This document shows positions 1-7,082 of a stretch of DNA of 11,951 bases, piece by piece. A program made the translations under genes and the position numbers. Location: the NCBI GenBank assembly GCA_030654635.1, contig JAURXE010000375.1:1-11951 (forward strand), written 5' to 3'. The notes beneath the pieces are model-generated. The model had not been told where the DNA came from and made no database searches. It saw only the letters and a list, made by a program, of their open reading frames with translations. Position 1 is the first letter of the stretch. Every line of letters begins with the position of its first letter. The DNA is from Pseudomonas sp. (GTDB lineage Bacteria > Pseudomonadota > Gammaproteobacteria > Pseudomonadales > Pseudomonadaceae).

Positions 1-260
1 GCCTCATACATGGCCGGCACATTGGGCAACAACACCGCGACGGTATCGCCGCGCTGCACGCCGTGCTGCGAGAGCGCCGAAGCCAGGCGCCGACAGCGCT
101 CATAGGTGCTGGCCCAGGAGTACTCAATCGCACCGTAGATCACTGCCGTGCGCTCAGGGTAAACATGGGCCGCGCGGGCCAGGAAAGACAGCGGCGACAA
201 GGCGGTGAAGTTGGCCTGGCACTGGTCCAGGCCGGTCGAATAGAGGGTGGCGTTGGTCAT
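1..260 (-). CDS. Acyl-CoA synthetase (AMP-forming), N-terminal part, cut by window edge
   Basis: Seen: an open frame from the ATG at 260 to the left edge gives 86 residues, starting MTNATLYSTGLDQCQANF, then a stretch of the type LSPLSFLARAAHVYPERTAV, then GVQRGDTVAVLLPNVPAMYEA. Known: this run (NF.pLtPlsFL.Raa.vyPertAv, followed by Gv..GD.VavllpN.p.m.ea) is the characteristic N-terminus of fatty-acyl-CoA ligases of the ANL superfamily, which activate a carboxylic acid with ATP and CoA. The AMP-binding and C-terminal lid motifs lie outside the window, so substrate class cannot be judged. A GGAG ribosome site sits 7 bases before the start. It begins 30 bases after the DUF1330-like gene and is the fourth gene of the minus-strand operon, suggesting it activates an acid produced by the upstream enzymes. 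Family call is fairly certain; chain-length preference is not. Confidence 0.87.
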   Translation of the reverse strand, partial: MTNATLYSTGLDQCQANFTALSPLSFLARAAHVYPERTAVIYGAIEYSWASTYERCRRLASALSQHGVQRGDTVAVLLPNVPAMYE

Positions 261-290
261 GGGTGGCTCCGATTGGGCGAGCGTGAATGT

Positions 291-965
291 TTAACGGCGG
301 CGCGCGGCGCGCAGCCAGCCGAACGCCAACAGGATGATCAGGCTGGCAAAACCCAGCAGCAGGCGCACGTCCGGGGTGATGGCCGCGCCGTCGGTGGGCA
401 CCAGGTCGACATGCAGCGCGGCGAACTTGTAGGGCATCATCTTGGTCAGGTAGTCGGGGTTGCTCACCAGCTCAAAAAAAGCCTGGCGACTGGGGTAGCG
501 CACCACCAGCAGACGGCTCCAGTTGTCGGCATCCTTGGCATGCCCCAGCAGGTTGGTGCTTGGCGTCGGCCCTTGGCGCACGCCCTGCACATTGCTGGCC
601 ACCGGCATCTGTACGCCGGCCACCAAGGCAATGCCCATGGTCATCTGTTCATAGAGACTATTAGTTTCCTCCGGCGTGGCGCCCTTGACCTGGGTGCCCG
701 GCAAGGGCTGCAACTGCGGGTGGTAACGCATCAGGTTGAACATATACACCGGCTCACCGTCGTCGGCGGCACCCCAGGTGCGCAGGTCGGCGATAAATAC
801 GGCCTTGTCTGCGGCCGGCAGCGGCGCCAGCTGGTCGATGCGCTGCACGTAGGTATCGATCTCGGCCTGGCTCAGCACATGGCCGGGTGCCTGCCAGTAA
901 CACACCGCGAGAAACAGACCGAGCAAAATGCTGCCCAGGATAAATTCAGCTTTATAGAATTTCAT
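291..965 (-). CDS. Membrane-anchored DUF1330-like protein
   Basis: Seen: 224 residues with one hydrophobic segment near residues 8-24 and another at about 202-219, ending in a basic tail (RAARRR). By the positive-inside rule both ends face the cytoplasm and the roughly 175 residues between them lie in the periplasm. That part contains EPVYMFNLMRY (71-81) and VVRYPSRQAFFELVSNPDY (154-172), which resemble the two conserved blocks of DUF1330, a ferredoxin-like dimeric alpha/beta-barrel fold. Typical DUF1330 proteins are soluble and only about 100 residues, so the helices and the extra length are unusual. An AGGA ribosome site lies 9 bases before the ATG, and the gene begins 15 bases after the epoxide hydrolase stop, so it is co-transcribed with it. 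No function is known. Inference: a periplasmic binding or isomerase-like accessory for the operon's hydrophobic substrate. Confidence 0.75.
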   Translation of the reverse strand: MKFYKAEFILGSILLGLFLAVCYWQAPGHVLSQAEIDTYVQRIDQLAPLPAADKAVFIADLRTWGAADDGEPVYMFNLMRYHPQLQPLPGTQVKGATPEETNSLYEQMTMGIALVAGVQMPVASNVQGVRQGPTPSTNLLGHAKDADNWSRLLVVRYPSRQAFFELVSNPDYLTKMMPYKFAALHVDLVPTDGAAITPDVRLLLGFASLIILLAFGWLRAARRR

Positions 966-980
966 GGTGAGAGTTCCTGA

Positions 981-1796
981 TTAAGCCAGTGCCGCGAGAA
1001 TGAGTGGGGTGACTTGCTCTGGCGCATCCAGCTGCAGCCAGTGGTTGGCGCCGTTGACCCGCTGGTAGCGAAAGCCCGTGTCGCAATAAGCGGCGCTGGC
1101 GAGCATCTGCCGCTCGGTGAGAAAACGGTCGCCATCGCTGAAGATGCCGGTCACCGGCACGCTGACGCGCGGATAGGTGCGCGGCAGAATCAGCTGCAAA
1201 TTAGCCCGGTAATAATTGATCCCGGCGGTCAGCCGACCCGGCCGGGAAAGTGTCTTGCGCCAGTGCGGCAGTTCTTGCGGGAAGCCGGTGAACAGACCAA
1301 AGACCTTCCAGTTACCCAAACGCAACAGCCATTCGGCGAAGCCGCGCAGCTGAAACAGCAGCACGTAGTAACCCTTGAGTTTTTGCACCAGGCCTCCGCT
1401 GCCATAGGCACTCGGATGGCCGACCGACAGGGCCACATAACGCTCGATGCGCTGCGGGTGGGCCATGACCAACTGCCAGCCGATCACCGCACCCCAGTCG
1501 TGGGCGACCAGCTTGACCTTGGCCAGGCCCAGCACATCCAGTAGTGCCACTAGATCGGCGATCAGGTGCTTGATCTGGTAATCGGCCACCCGCACCAGCA
1601 ACTGACTGTCGCCACAACCGCGTGTGTCCGGGGCGATCACCCGGTAGCCAGCCGCGACCAGCGCCGGGATCTGCTCACGCCACACCGCGTGGGTGTCCGG
1701 GAAGCCATGCAGTAACAGCACCGGCTCGCCTTCGCCGACGTCGATCACGTTCAGTTCGACGCCATTTACCCGCAGCAATTTACGGGGGAAGTTCAT
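981..1796 (-). CDS. Epoxide-hydrolase-like alpha/beta hydrolase
   Basis: Seen: 271 residues with the alpha/beta-hydrolase order complete. The oxyanion motif HGFP is at 30-33, the nucleophile elbow AHDWGAVIGW has Asp100, an acid candidate (Asp221 or Asp223) lies in FSDGD, and the base is His252 in GANHWLQLDAPE. Known: an Asp nucleophile followed by Trp, together with lid tyrosines (YY at 143-144, INYYRAN with 195-196), is typical of soluble epoxide hydrolases; fluoroacetate dehalogenases usually carry HDRG at the elbow. There is no signal peptide, so it is cytoplasmic. The start at 1796 is preferred because an AGAGAGG site lies 8 bases upstream and overlaps the stop codon of the dehydrogenase gene, implying translational coupling. 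An ATG at 1814 would overlap that stop (ATGA) and add six residues, and is the alternative. Haloacid or ester hydrolysis cannot be excluded. Confidence 0.88.
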   Translation of the reverse strand: MNFPRKLLRVNGVELNVIDVGEGEPVLLLHGFPDTHAVWREQIPALVAAGYRVIAPDTRGCGDSQLLVRVADYQIKHLIADLVALLDVLGLAKVKLVAHDWGAVIGWQLVMAHPQRIERYVALSVGHPSAYGSGGLVQKLKGYYVLLFQLRGFAEWLLRLGNWKVFGLFTGFPQELPHWRKTLSRPGRLTAGINYYRANLQLILPRTYPRVSVPVTGIFSDGDRFLTERQMLASAAYCDTGFRYQRVNGANHWLQLDAPEQVTPLILAALA

Positions 1797-1810
1797 CTCA
1801 GCGCCCTCTC

Positions 1811-2983
1811 TCATACCGGCACCGGCTGCGCGGCCAAGCGCCGCGGATCGATAAGAATCTTGGCGTGCAGCTCCGGGTCCTTGAGCGCCTCGAAGGCATT
1901 GGCCACCCCATCCAGCCCGACGATGCCGGTCAGCATCGGCGCGCAATTGACCTTGCCCTCGGCGATCAGGTGCAGGGTGTCGCGGTACTCAAGCGGCGAG
2001 TGGCCGAACACGAAGCGCAGGTCGATCTCCTTGTGGATGGCCAGCGCCGGCTCGTAACGGTCGACCTGCATGCACACCCCGGCCACCACCACCCGGGACA
2101 GCAACGGCGCGCCATCGATGATCTGCTGAACGATGCCGGGCACCCCGACGCACTCGAAAATCACCGGCCGCTTGGGCGCCCCGGCGCCGAGTTTCTCGGC
2201 CAGCCGCCAGGCCAGATGCCAGGGAATCGGCAGCTTGCCGAGCTTCTCGCGGGTGCCGACCGACAGTTCCAAGAGCGCCGGCAGGTCACGGATAAAGCCC
2301 TCGTTGGGACGCTCGACAAACGGCGAGCCTTGCTTGGGATCGATGACGATATCGGCGCCGCAACGCTGGGCCAGGGCGCGCCGGCCGGCGGAGAAATCGC
2401 TGGCCACCACGGTGCCGACGCCCTGCGCCTTGAGCAGGCAGATCACCGCCAGACCAACCGGGCCACAGCCGACCACTATGGCCACATCCTTGCGGGCGAT
2501 TTCGCTGCGGCGTACCGCGTGCCAGGCCACCGCCATCGGCTCGGTCAGCGCCGCCATGTCGGCGGACAGGCCGTTGGGCACCGGCACCAGCGCCGACTCC
2601 TGCAACAGCATGCGTTCGGCATAACCGCCGGTGGCAATCGGTGACAGCCCGGCCAGATGGATATCGCCGCCGATGCGCAGCACCGGCTGGGCCACCACCC
2701 GGGTACCGGGCTTGAGTTTCTGTTCGCAGCCGGGGCCGTATTCGAGCACTTCGCAGCACAGCTCATGGCCGAATACGAAGGGCTGATTGCTGGACGGCAG
2801 CTGCTTGCCAAAGCCGACTTTCTCCAGCAGCGCTTTCATCGGATCGCACTGGTGACGCATGTGCAGATCGGAGCCGCAAATGCCGCAGCGCAGCACCTCG
2901 ACCAACACCTGCCCCGGGCCGGGAACCGGCTCGGGTAACTCAACCAAGCTGAGTTCAGCGTTCTGACAAACAACAGCCTTCAT
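1811..2983 (-). CDS. Zinc-type alcohol dehydrogenase (MDR superfamily)
   Basis: Seen: 390 residues. Catalytic-zinc ligands are recognisable: Cys36 in RCGICGSDLH, His73-Glu74 in FGHELC, and Glu148 in LTEPM. The nucleotide fold has GCGPVGL (172-178), and Asp196 at the end of the second strand suggests NAD rather than NADP. Known: MDR alcohol dehydrogenases oxidise alcohols to aldehydes or ketones. Odd: the structural-zinc lobe (four Cys after the GHE region) is missing, residues 95-115 having none, and about 30 extra residues, including LPIPWHLAWRLAEKLG, interrupt the Rossmann domain around 220-270. The start at 2983 is chosen for a GAGGAG site (plus-strand 2991-2996) seven bases upstream; a start at 3001 would place that site inside the gene. 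It is the first gene of a four-gene operon, with a copy of the shared regulatory element 57 bases upstream of its start codon. The substrate is unknown. Confidence 0.9.
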   Translation of the reverse strand: MKAVVCQNAELSLVELPEPVPGPGQVLVEVLRCGICGSDLHMRHQCDPMKALLEKVGFGKQLPSSNQPFVFGHELCCEVLEYGPGCEQKLKPGTRVVAQPVLRIGGDIHLAGLSPIATGGYAERMLLQESALVPVPNGLSADMAALTEPMAVAWHAVRRSEIARKDVAIVVGCGPVGLAVICLLKAQGVGTVVASDFSAGRRALAQRCGADIVIDPKQGSPFVERPNEGFIRDLPALLELSVGTREKLGKLPIPWHLAWRLAEKLGAGAPKRPVIFECVGVPGIVQQIIDGAPLLSRVVVAGVCMQVDRYEPALAIHKEIDLRFVFGHSPLEYRDTLHLIAEGKVNCAPMLTGIVGLDGVANAFEALKDPELHAKILIDPRRLAAQPVPV

Positions 2984-3040
2984 GACGGCACTCCTCGACA
3001 ATGAGACGCAAAGAGCCGGCTAGCCCTGAGCAGAAAGTGT

Positions 3041-3101
3041 CGAAAGTTTGCCGCCAGGCACCAACAGAAACTTTATATTTCACGCCATTCGTATTTAGCG
3101 C
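3041..3101 (-). promoter_or_regulatory. Shared regulatory element, copy 1
   Basis: This stretch matches 11049-11109 base for base without gaps. Positions 3068-3101 match at 31 of 34 bases, including the identical 20-mer AAACTTTATATTTCACGCCA, and 3041-3052 match at 11 of 12 (CGAAAGTyTGCC). The middle 15 or so bases are poorly conserved. The spacing between the two blocks is the same in both copies, as expected for a two-site protein-binding region. Read on the minus strand, TGGCG starts three blocks, at 3103, 3087 and 3056. The element lies 57 bases upstream of the dehydrogenase start codon. It is inferred to be the operator of the AraC-type regulator encoded at 11129; no clear -35/-10 pair could be assigned. 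Confidence 0.72.
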
Positions 3102-3441
3102 CAGCGGCCACTCGGCGGCCCTATTCGCGCTGCGCTAACGGCACAAATCTGCCGGCCCTGAATCACGCGCAAAGCCGCGAATAATCTGGGCTGAGCGGCG
3201 AGCAAGGGGGCCGATCCAATCCCGCGAGCAGGCGATCTTGGCGGTCGTAAACACCCTGAATTTCCGGCGCAGGCCCTCCCCCGGTGGCCTAGCCATGCGC
3301 CACGTTTCCGGCTTGAATATCCCCCCAGGAGTTCTTGCTGAGTCGAAACACGCCACTGATGAGTCTCTTCAGGGGGAGCGTCCTCAGCTAATGCTCGGAG
3401 CACTTCCCAACTTACTGGCTGAACGCCAAAAGGAACTGACG
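3102..3441. other. Intergenic region upstream of haloalkane dehalogenase
   Basis: About 340 bases lie between the shared element and the dehalogenase start. Frames through it are open in places, but the translations look random (low-complexity Arg/Pro/Gly-rich) and have no ribosome sites, so I see no gene. No convincing sigma70 or sigma54 promoter was found, although a promoter for the plus-strand genes must lie here. The only clear signal is the AGGA ribosome site at the right end, serving the dehalogenase. The length would allow a long leader or several regulator sites. Confidence 0.5.
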
Positions 3442-4335
3442 ATGAAGGTGTTGCGCACCCCCGATGCATGCTTTGCCAACCTGCCCGATTACCCATTTGC
3501 TGCGCACTACCTTGAAGTCGGGACGGCGCTGCGCCTGCATTACGTGGATGAAGGCCCGCGCGACGGCAAGCTGGTATTGATGCTACACGGCGAACCGAGC
3601 TGGTCGTTTCTTTACCGGTTTATGATTCCACCGGTGGCCGCAGCCGGGCTGCGCGTGCTGGCGCCAGATTTGATCGGCTTTGGCAAATCCGACAAACCGG
3701 CGCAACGCAGCGACTACAGCTTTTCCGGGCAAGTGGCGTGGCTGCGCGAGTGGATCGAAGCACTCGATTTACGCGATATCACCCTGGTCTGCCAAGACTG
3801 GGGCTCGCTGATCGGCTTGCGTCTGGCGGCGGAAAGTCCCGAGCGTTTTGCCCGGGTAATACTGTCCAACGGCGGCCTGCCCACCGGCGCAGAAAAAATG
3901 TCGCTGACCTGGCGCCTCTGGGAAAAATTTGCCCGCTTGAGCCCCTGGTTTCCCATCGGCCGCATTCTGCAATTTGGCACCAAACGCAAACTGACCCCAG
4001 CCGAAATCGCCGCCTACGACGCGCCGTTCCCCGCCGAAAGCTTCAAGGCCGCAGCGCGCATCTACCCTGCACTGGTGCCGGTGCTTTACGACGACCCGGA
4101 GGCGGCGAAAAACCGTGCTGCTTGGGCGGTCTATCGACAATGGCAAAAGCCGTTCATTACTTGCTTCAGCGATGGCGACCCGGTCACCCGCGGCTGGAAC
4201 CAATACTTCGTTCGCGCAGTTCCGGGGGCTCAGGGCCAGGAGCACTGCACGCTGCATGGCGGGCATTTTATTCAAGAGGACGACCCGCTACGCTTTGCCG
4301 AATTGGTGATTGCCGCCTGTAATAAACATCCGTAG
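3442..4335 (+). CDS. Haloalkane dehalogenase, HLD-I type
   Basis: Seen: 297 residues. HGEPSWSFLYRFMIP (49-63) and LAPDLIGFGKSDKP (73-86) follow the Xanthobacter DhlA pattern closely. The nucleophile is Asp119 in CQDWGS, followed by Trp120; the acid is probably Asp246 in FSDGDPVTRG; the base is His275 in LHGGHFIQEDDP. Known: class I haloalkane dehalogenases hydrolyse carbon-halogen bonds through an Asp ester and hold the halide with the Trp after the nucleophile plus a second Trp in the cap. Cap candidates here are Trp157, Trp160 and Trp169. There is no signal peptide, so it acts in the cytoplasm. The start at 3442 is preferred because AAAGGAA lies about eight bases upstream; the longer reading from 3238 adds 68 residues that do not resemble the family. 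The Cys-type sulfatase follows on the same strand after 146 bases. Activity on halides is inferred, since some relatives are poor dehalogenases. Confidence 0.87.
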   Translation: MKVLRTPDACFANLPDYPFAAHYLEVGTALRLHYVDEGPRDGKLVLMLHGEPSWSFLYRFMIPPVAAAGLRVLAPDLIGFGKSDKPAQRSDYSFSGQVAWLREWIEALDLRDITLVCQDWGSLIGLRLAAESPERFARVILSNGGLPTGAEKMSLTWRLWEKFARLSPWFPIGRILQFGTKRKLTPAEIAAYDAPFPAESFKAAARIYPALVPVLYDDPEAAKNRAAWAVYRQWQKPFITCFSDGDPVTRGWNQYFVRAVPGAQGQEHCTLHGGHFIQEDDPLRFAELVIAACNKHP

Positions 4336-4481
4336 TCGACGCCAGGACGCCGGGCTCCCAGCGACCCAGCAAGGCCACCACCGTCAGGGATTTATCTGAG
4401 CATCGAACAAGGCGTGGCGCAGCTTTTCCCGGCGTAGGAAAGGTTGGCCGCGCAAACCCAGTCAACAAGGAGAAGTCTGGT

Positions 4482-6974
4482 ATGAAAACGTTCAACCTGA
4501 TCGCGAGCCTCGCACTATCAACGGCCGTCTTGACGTTCAGTTCCAGCGCCAGCAGCGCGCAGCAAGTCACCGGTGAACTGGGTTCGGCCAACGCCACCAG
4601 CACCGCCGATGCACAACAACTGCCAACGCCGGAGCCCGCTTTCGGCGGGGTGATCAAGCAAAAGGCCGCCGACTCGACCGCCTGGTGGGCACCGCGCATC
4701 GTGCCGCCCAAAGGCGCACCCAATGTGCTGCTGATAATGACCGACGATAGCGGCTTTGGCGCACCGGGCACCTTCGGCGGCGTGGTGCCGACGCCGGCGC
4801 TGGATCGGATTGCCAAGGCTGGCCTGCGTTACACCAACTTCCACTCCACCTCGCTCTGCTCGCCCTCGCGGGCGGCCTTGATTACCGGGCGCAACCACCA
4901 TGTGGCCGGCTTCGGTGTGGTGGGCGAAATCGCCACCGGTTTCCCCGGCTACAACTCGGTGATCCGCAAGGAAACCGGCACCCTCGGGGCGATCCTGAAG
5001 GACAACGGCTACGCCACCTCCTGGTTCGGCAAGAACCACAACACGCCCTTCTACCAATCGACTCAGGCCGGCCCTTTCGACCAGTGGCCGAACGGCATGG
5101 GCTTCGATTATTTCTACGGTTTCGTCGGCGGCGATGCCAGCCAGTGGCAACCCAACCTGTACCGCAATACGACGGCCATCTACCCCTTCGAGGGCAAGCC
5201 AGGCTGGAACCTGACCACGGCCATGGCCGACGAAGCCATCCAGTACATGAAGCAGATCAAGGCGATCGCGCCCGACAAGCCGTTCCTGGTCTATTACGCG
5301 CCGGGCGGCACCCACTCCCCCCATCATCCGACGCCCGAGTGGATCGACAAGATCGGCGCCCTGCACCTGTTCGACCAAGGCTGGAACAAGCTGCGCGAAA
5401 CCATCTTCGCCAATCAGCAACGCCTGGGCATCATGCCCCCCGAAGCCAAGCTGACCCCCTGGCCGAAAGAGCTGCCCGAGTGGGACTCCCTTGGCTGGAA
5501 GGAGAAGAAACTCTTTATCAAGCAAGCCGACGTATTTGGCGCCTACCTGGCCTACACCGACCATGAGATCGGCCGGGTGATTCAGGCGGTCGAGGACCTT
5601 GGCCAGCTCGACAACACGCTGATCATCTACATCGCCGGCGACAACGGGGCGAGCCCCGAAGGCATGCTCAACGGCACCCCGAACGAATTCACCACCTTCA
5701 ATGGGGTTGCCGTGCCGGTCGATGCCCAGTTCGCCTGGTATCCGTTCTGGGGCTCGGACAAGACCTTCCCGCACTTTGCGGCGCCCTGGGCCTGGGCCCT
5801 GGACACACCCTTCAAGTGGACCAAGCAAGTGGCCTCGCATTACGGCGGCACCTCACAAGGCATGGCCATCTCCTGGCCCGGCCACATCAATGACGTCGGC
5901 GGCATTCGCCGGCAGTTTCACCACCTGATCGACATAGTGCCGACTGTCCTTGAAGCCAGCGGAATTCCCGCACCGCAAACCCTTACCGGCGTCCAGCAAC
6001 GGCCCATGGACGGCGTGAGCCTGACCTACACCTGGGACAAGGCCAATGCCTCCAGCCCGACGCAGCACAGCACCCAGTACTTCGAGATGCTCGGCAACCG
6101 CGCCATCTACCATGACGGCTGGCTGGCGGCCACGACCCCGGCGACCTTGCCGTGGGAACTGAGCAGCAAACCGGCGCCCGATGTCATCAGCGGCTACCAG
6201 TGGGAACTCTACAACGTGGCCGAGGACCCGACCGAGTTCGACGACCTGGCGACCAAGATGCCGGACAAACTCAAGCAGATGCAGGAACTGTTCTACGCCG
6301 AGGCGGCCAAGCATGACGTGCTGCCACTCGACAACAGCTCGCTGACTCGCTGGAATGCGCCCAAGCCAAACCTCACCGGGGGACGCAAGGTCTTCAACTA
6401 CTCAGGGGTACTGACCGGCGTGCCAAACAGCGGCGCACCGAGCATCCTCAACAAGTCGTACCGCATCAGCGCCGAGGTCACCATCCCCGAGGGCGGCGCC
6501 GAGGGCATGATAGTCACCGACGGCGGACGCTTTGGCGGCTATGGGCTGTTTTTGAGTAAGGGTGTGCTGGACATTCGCCGCAGCAAACCGGTGTTCCTCT
6601 ACAACCTGCTCAACCTCAAACGCACCGTGTGGGCCGGCCCTGAGCTGGACGCCGGCAAGCACAGCATCGTCTTCGAGTTCACCTCCAAAGAACCGGGCCT
6701 GGGCAAAGGCGGCACCGGGGTACTCAGCGTGGACGGCAAGGAGGTGGCCCGCAACAGCATGGAGAACTCCACGCCGATCACCTTCCCCGAAGATGAAACC
6801 TTCGATGTCGGTCAGGACACCCGCACCGGCGTCGCCCTGCTGGAGTATCGCTACGATGTGCCGTTCGCCTTCACGGGCGAGATCAACAAGCTCAGCTTCA
6901 ACCTCGAACCTGAGCAGGTAACGCCAGAAGAGCGTGCGGCGATGGCCAAGACCGCCGCTCAAGCACGGGATTAG
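4482..6974 (+). CDS. Secreted Cys-type arylsulfatase, 830 residues
   Basis: Seen: a signal peptide with probable cleavage after Ala26 (SSA|QQ), then a sulfatase core. Metal ligands are Asp88-Asp89 (TDDSGFG) and Asp387-Asn388 (AGDNGAS). The signature LCSPSRAALITGRNHH carries Cys126, the residue converted to formylglycine, and Arg130. Other active-site residues fit Lys184/His186 (FGKNHNTP), His278 and Lys448. After about residue 635 a beta-rich domain of some 170 residues follows, with a short charged tail. Known: such enzymes hydrolyse sulfate esters; P. aeruginosa AtsA has about 536 residues, so this belongs to the long type with a C-terminal beta-sandwich. It should act in the periplasm or outside. 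AAGGAGA lies about nine bases before the ATG. It follows the dehalogenase and converges on the maturase gene. No formylglycine-generating enzyme of the aerobic type is in the window, so the neighbouring radical-SAM maturase may serve it. The substrate is unknown. Confidence 0.93.
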   Translation: MKTFNLIASLALSTAVLTFSSSASSAQQVTGELGSANATSTADAQQLPTPEPAFGGVIKQKAADSTAWWAPRIVPPKGAPNVLLIMTDDSGFGAPGTFGGVVPTPALDRIAKAGLRYTNFHSTSLCSPSRAALITGRNHHVAGFGVVGEIATGFPGYNSVIRKETGTLGAILKDNGYATSWFGKNHNTPFYQSTQAGPFDQWPNGMGFDYFYGFVGGDASQWQPNLYRNTTAIYPFEGKPGWNLTTAMADEAIQYMKQIKAIAPDKPFLVYYAPGGTHSPHHPTPEWIDKIGALHLFDQGWNKLRETIFANQQRLGIMPPEAKLTPWPKELPEWDSLGWKEKKLFIKQADVFGAYLAYTDHEIGRVIQAVEDLGQLDNTLIIYIAGDNGASPEGMLNGTPNEFTTFNGVAVPVDAQFAWYPFWGSDKTFPHFAAPWAWALDTPFKWTKQVASHYGGTSQGMAISWPGHINDVGGIRRQFHHLIDIVPTVLEASGIPAPQTLTGVQQRPMDGVSLTYTWDKANASSPTQHSTQYFEMLGNRAIYHDGWLAATTPATLPWELSSKPAPDVISGYQWELYNVAEDPTEFDDLATKMPDKLKQMQELFYAEAAKHDVLPLDNSSLTRWNAPKPNLTGGRKVFNYSGVLTGVPNSGAPSILNKSYRISAEVTIPEGGAEGMIVTDGGRFGGYGLFLSKGVLDIRRSKPVFLYNLLNLKRTVWAGPELDAGKHSIVFEFTSKEPGLGKGGTGVLSVDGKEVARNSMENSTPITFPEDETFDVGQDTRTGVALLEYRYDVPFAFTGEINKLSFNLEPEQVTPEERAAMAKTAAQARD

Positions 6975-7025
6975 GCTCAGCGACGGAGCGGCGCCCCTGC
7001 CGGAGCTTCGCAAACCACAGAACAA

Positions 7026-7053
7026 CCACGCTCGGTTCTATAACCGAGCGTGG
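7026..7053. terminator. Perfect 12-bp hairpin between convergent genes
   Basis: CCACGCTCGGTT (7026-7037) is followed by a four-base loop and its exact complement (7042-7053). It lies between the stop of the Cys-type sulfatase and the stop of the maturase, which converge here. Only short, interrupted T runs follow on either side (CAGTTTG on plus, TTGTTCT on minus), so it resembles a bidirectional transcription end with weak U-tracts. Confidence 0.72.
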
Positions 7054-7082
7054 CAGTTTGCACGCGACCTGCTCTCCGGCCA

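Noticed and set aside
1797..1946. Longer start for the epoxide hydrolase inside the dehydrogenase gene
   Set aside because: It would overlap the dehydrogenase by over 130 bases with an Arg/Gly-rich segment foreign to the family; the ATG at 1796 has a ribosome site.
3238..3441. N-terminal extension of the haloalkane dehalogenase by 68 residues
   Set aside because: The added residues do not look like any dehalogenase N-terminus or signal peptide, there is no ribosome site at 3238, and a good one precedes 3442.
3095..3496. Minus-strand open frame of 133 residues in the divergent region
   Set aside because: It overlaps the dehalogenase start and the shared element, has no ribosome site, and its sequence has no family features.
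4411..4425. Possible third copy of the shared element (GGCGTG) before the Cys-type sulfatase
   Set aside because: Only the GGCGTG core and a loose T-rich tail match; the AAATATAAAG part and the outer block are absent, so it is within chance.
4518..5840. Minus-strand open frame of about 440 residues opposite the Cys-type sulfatase
   Set aside because: Composition is typical of an antisense shadow (Gly/Val/Arg-rich) and no motif is present; the plus-strand sulfatase is fully explained.
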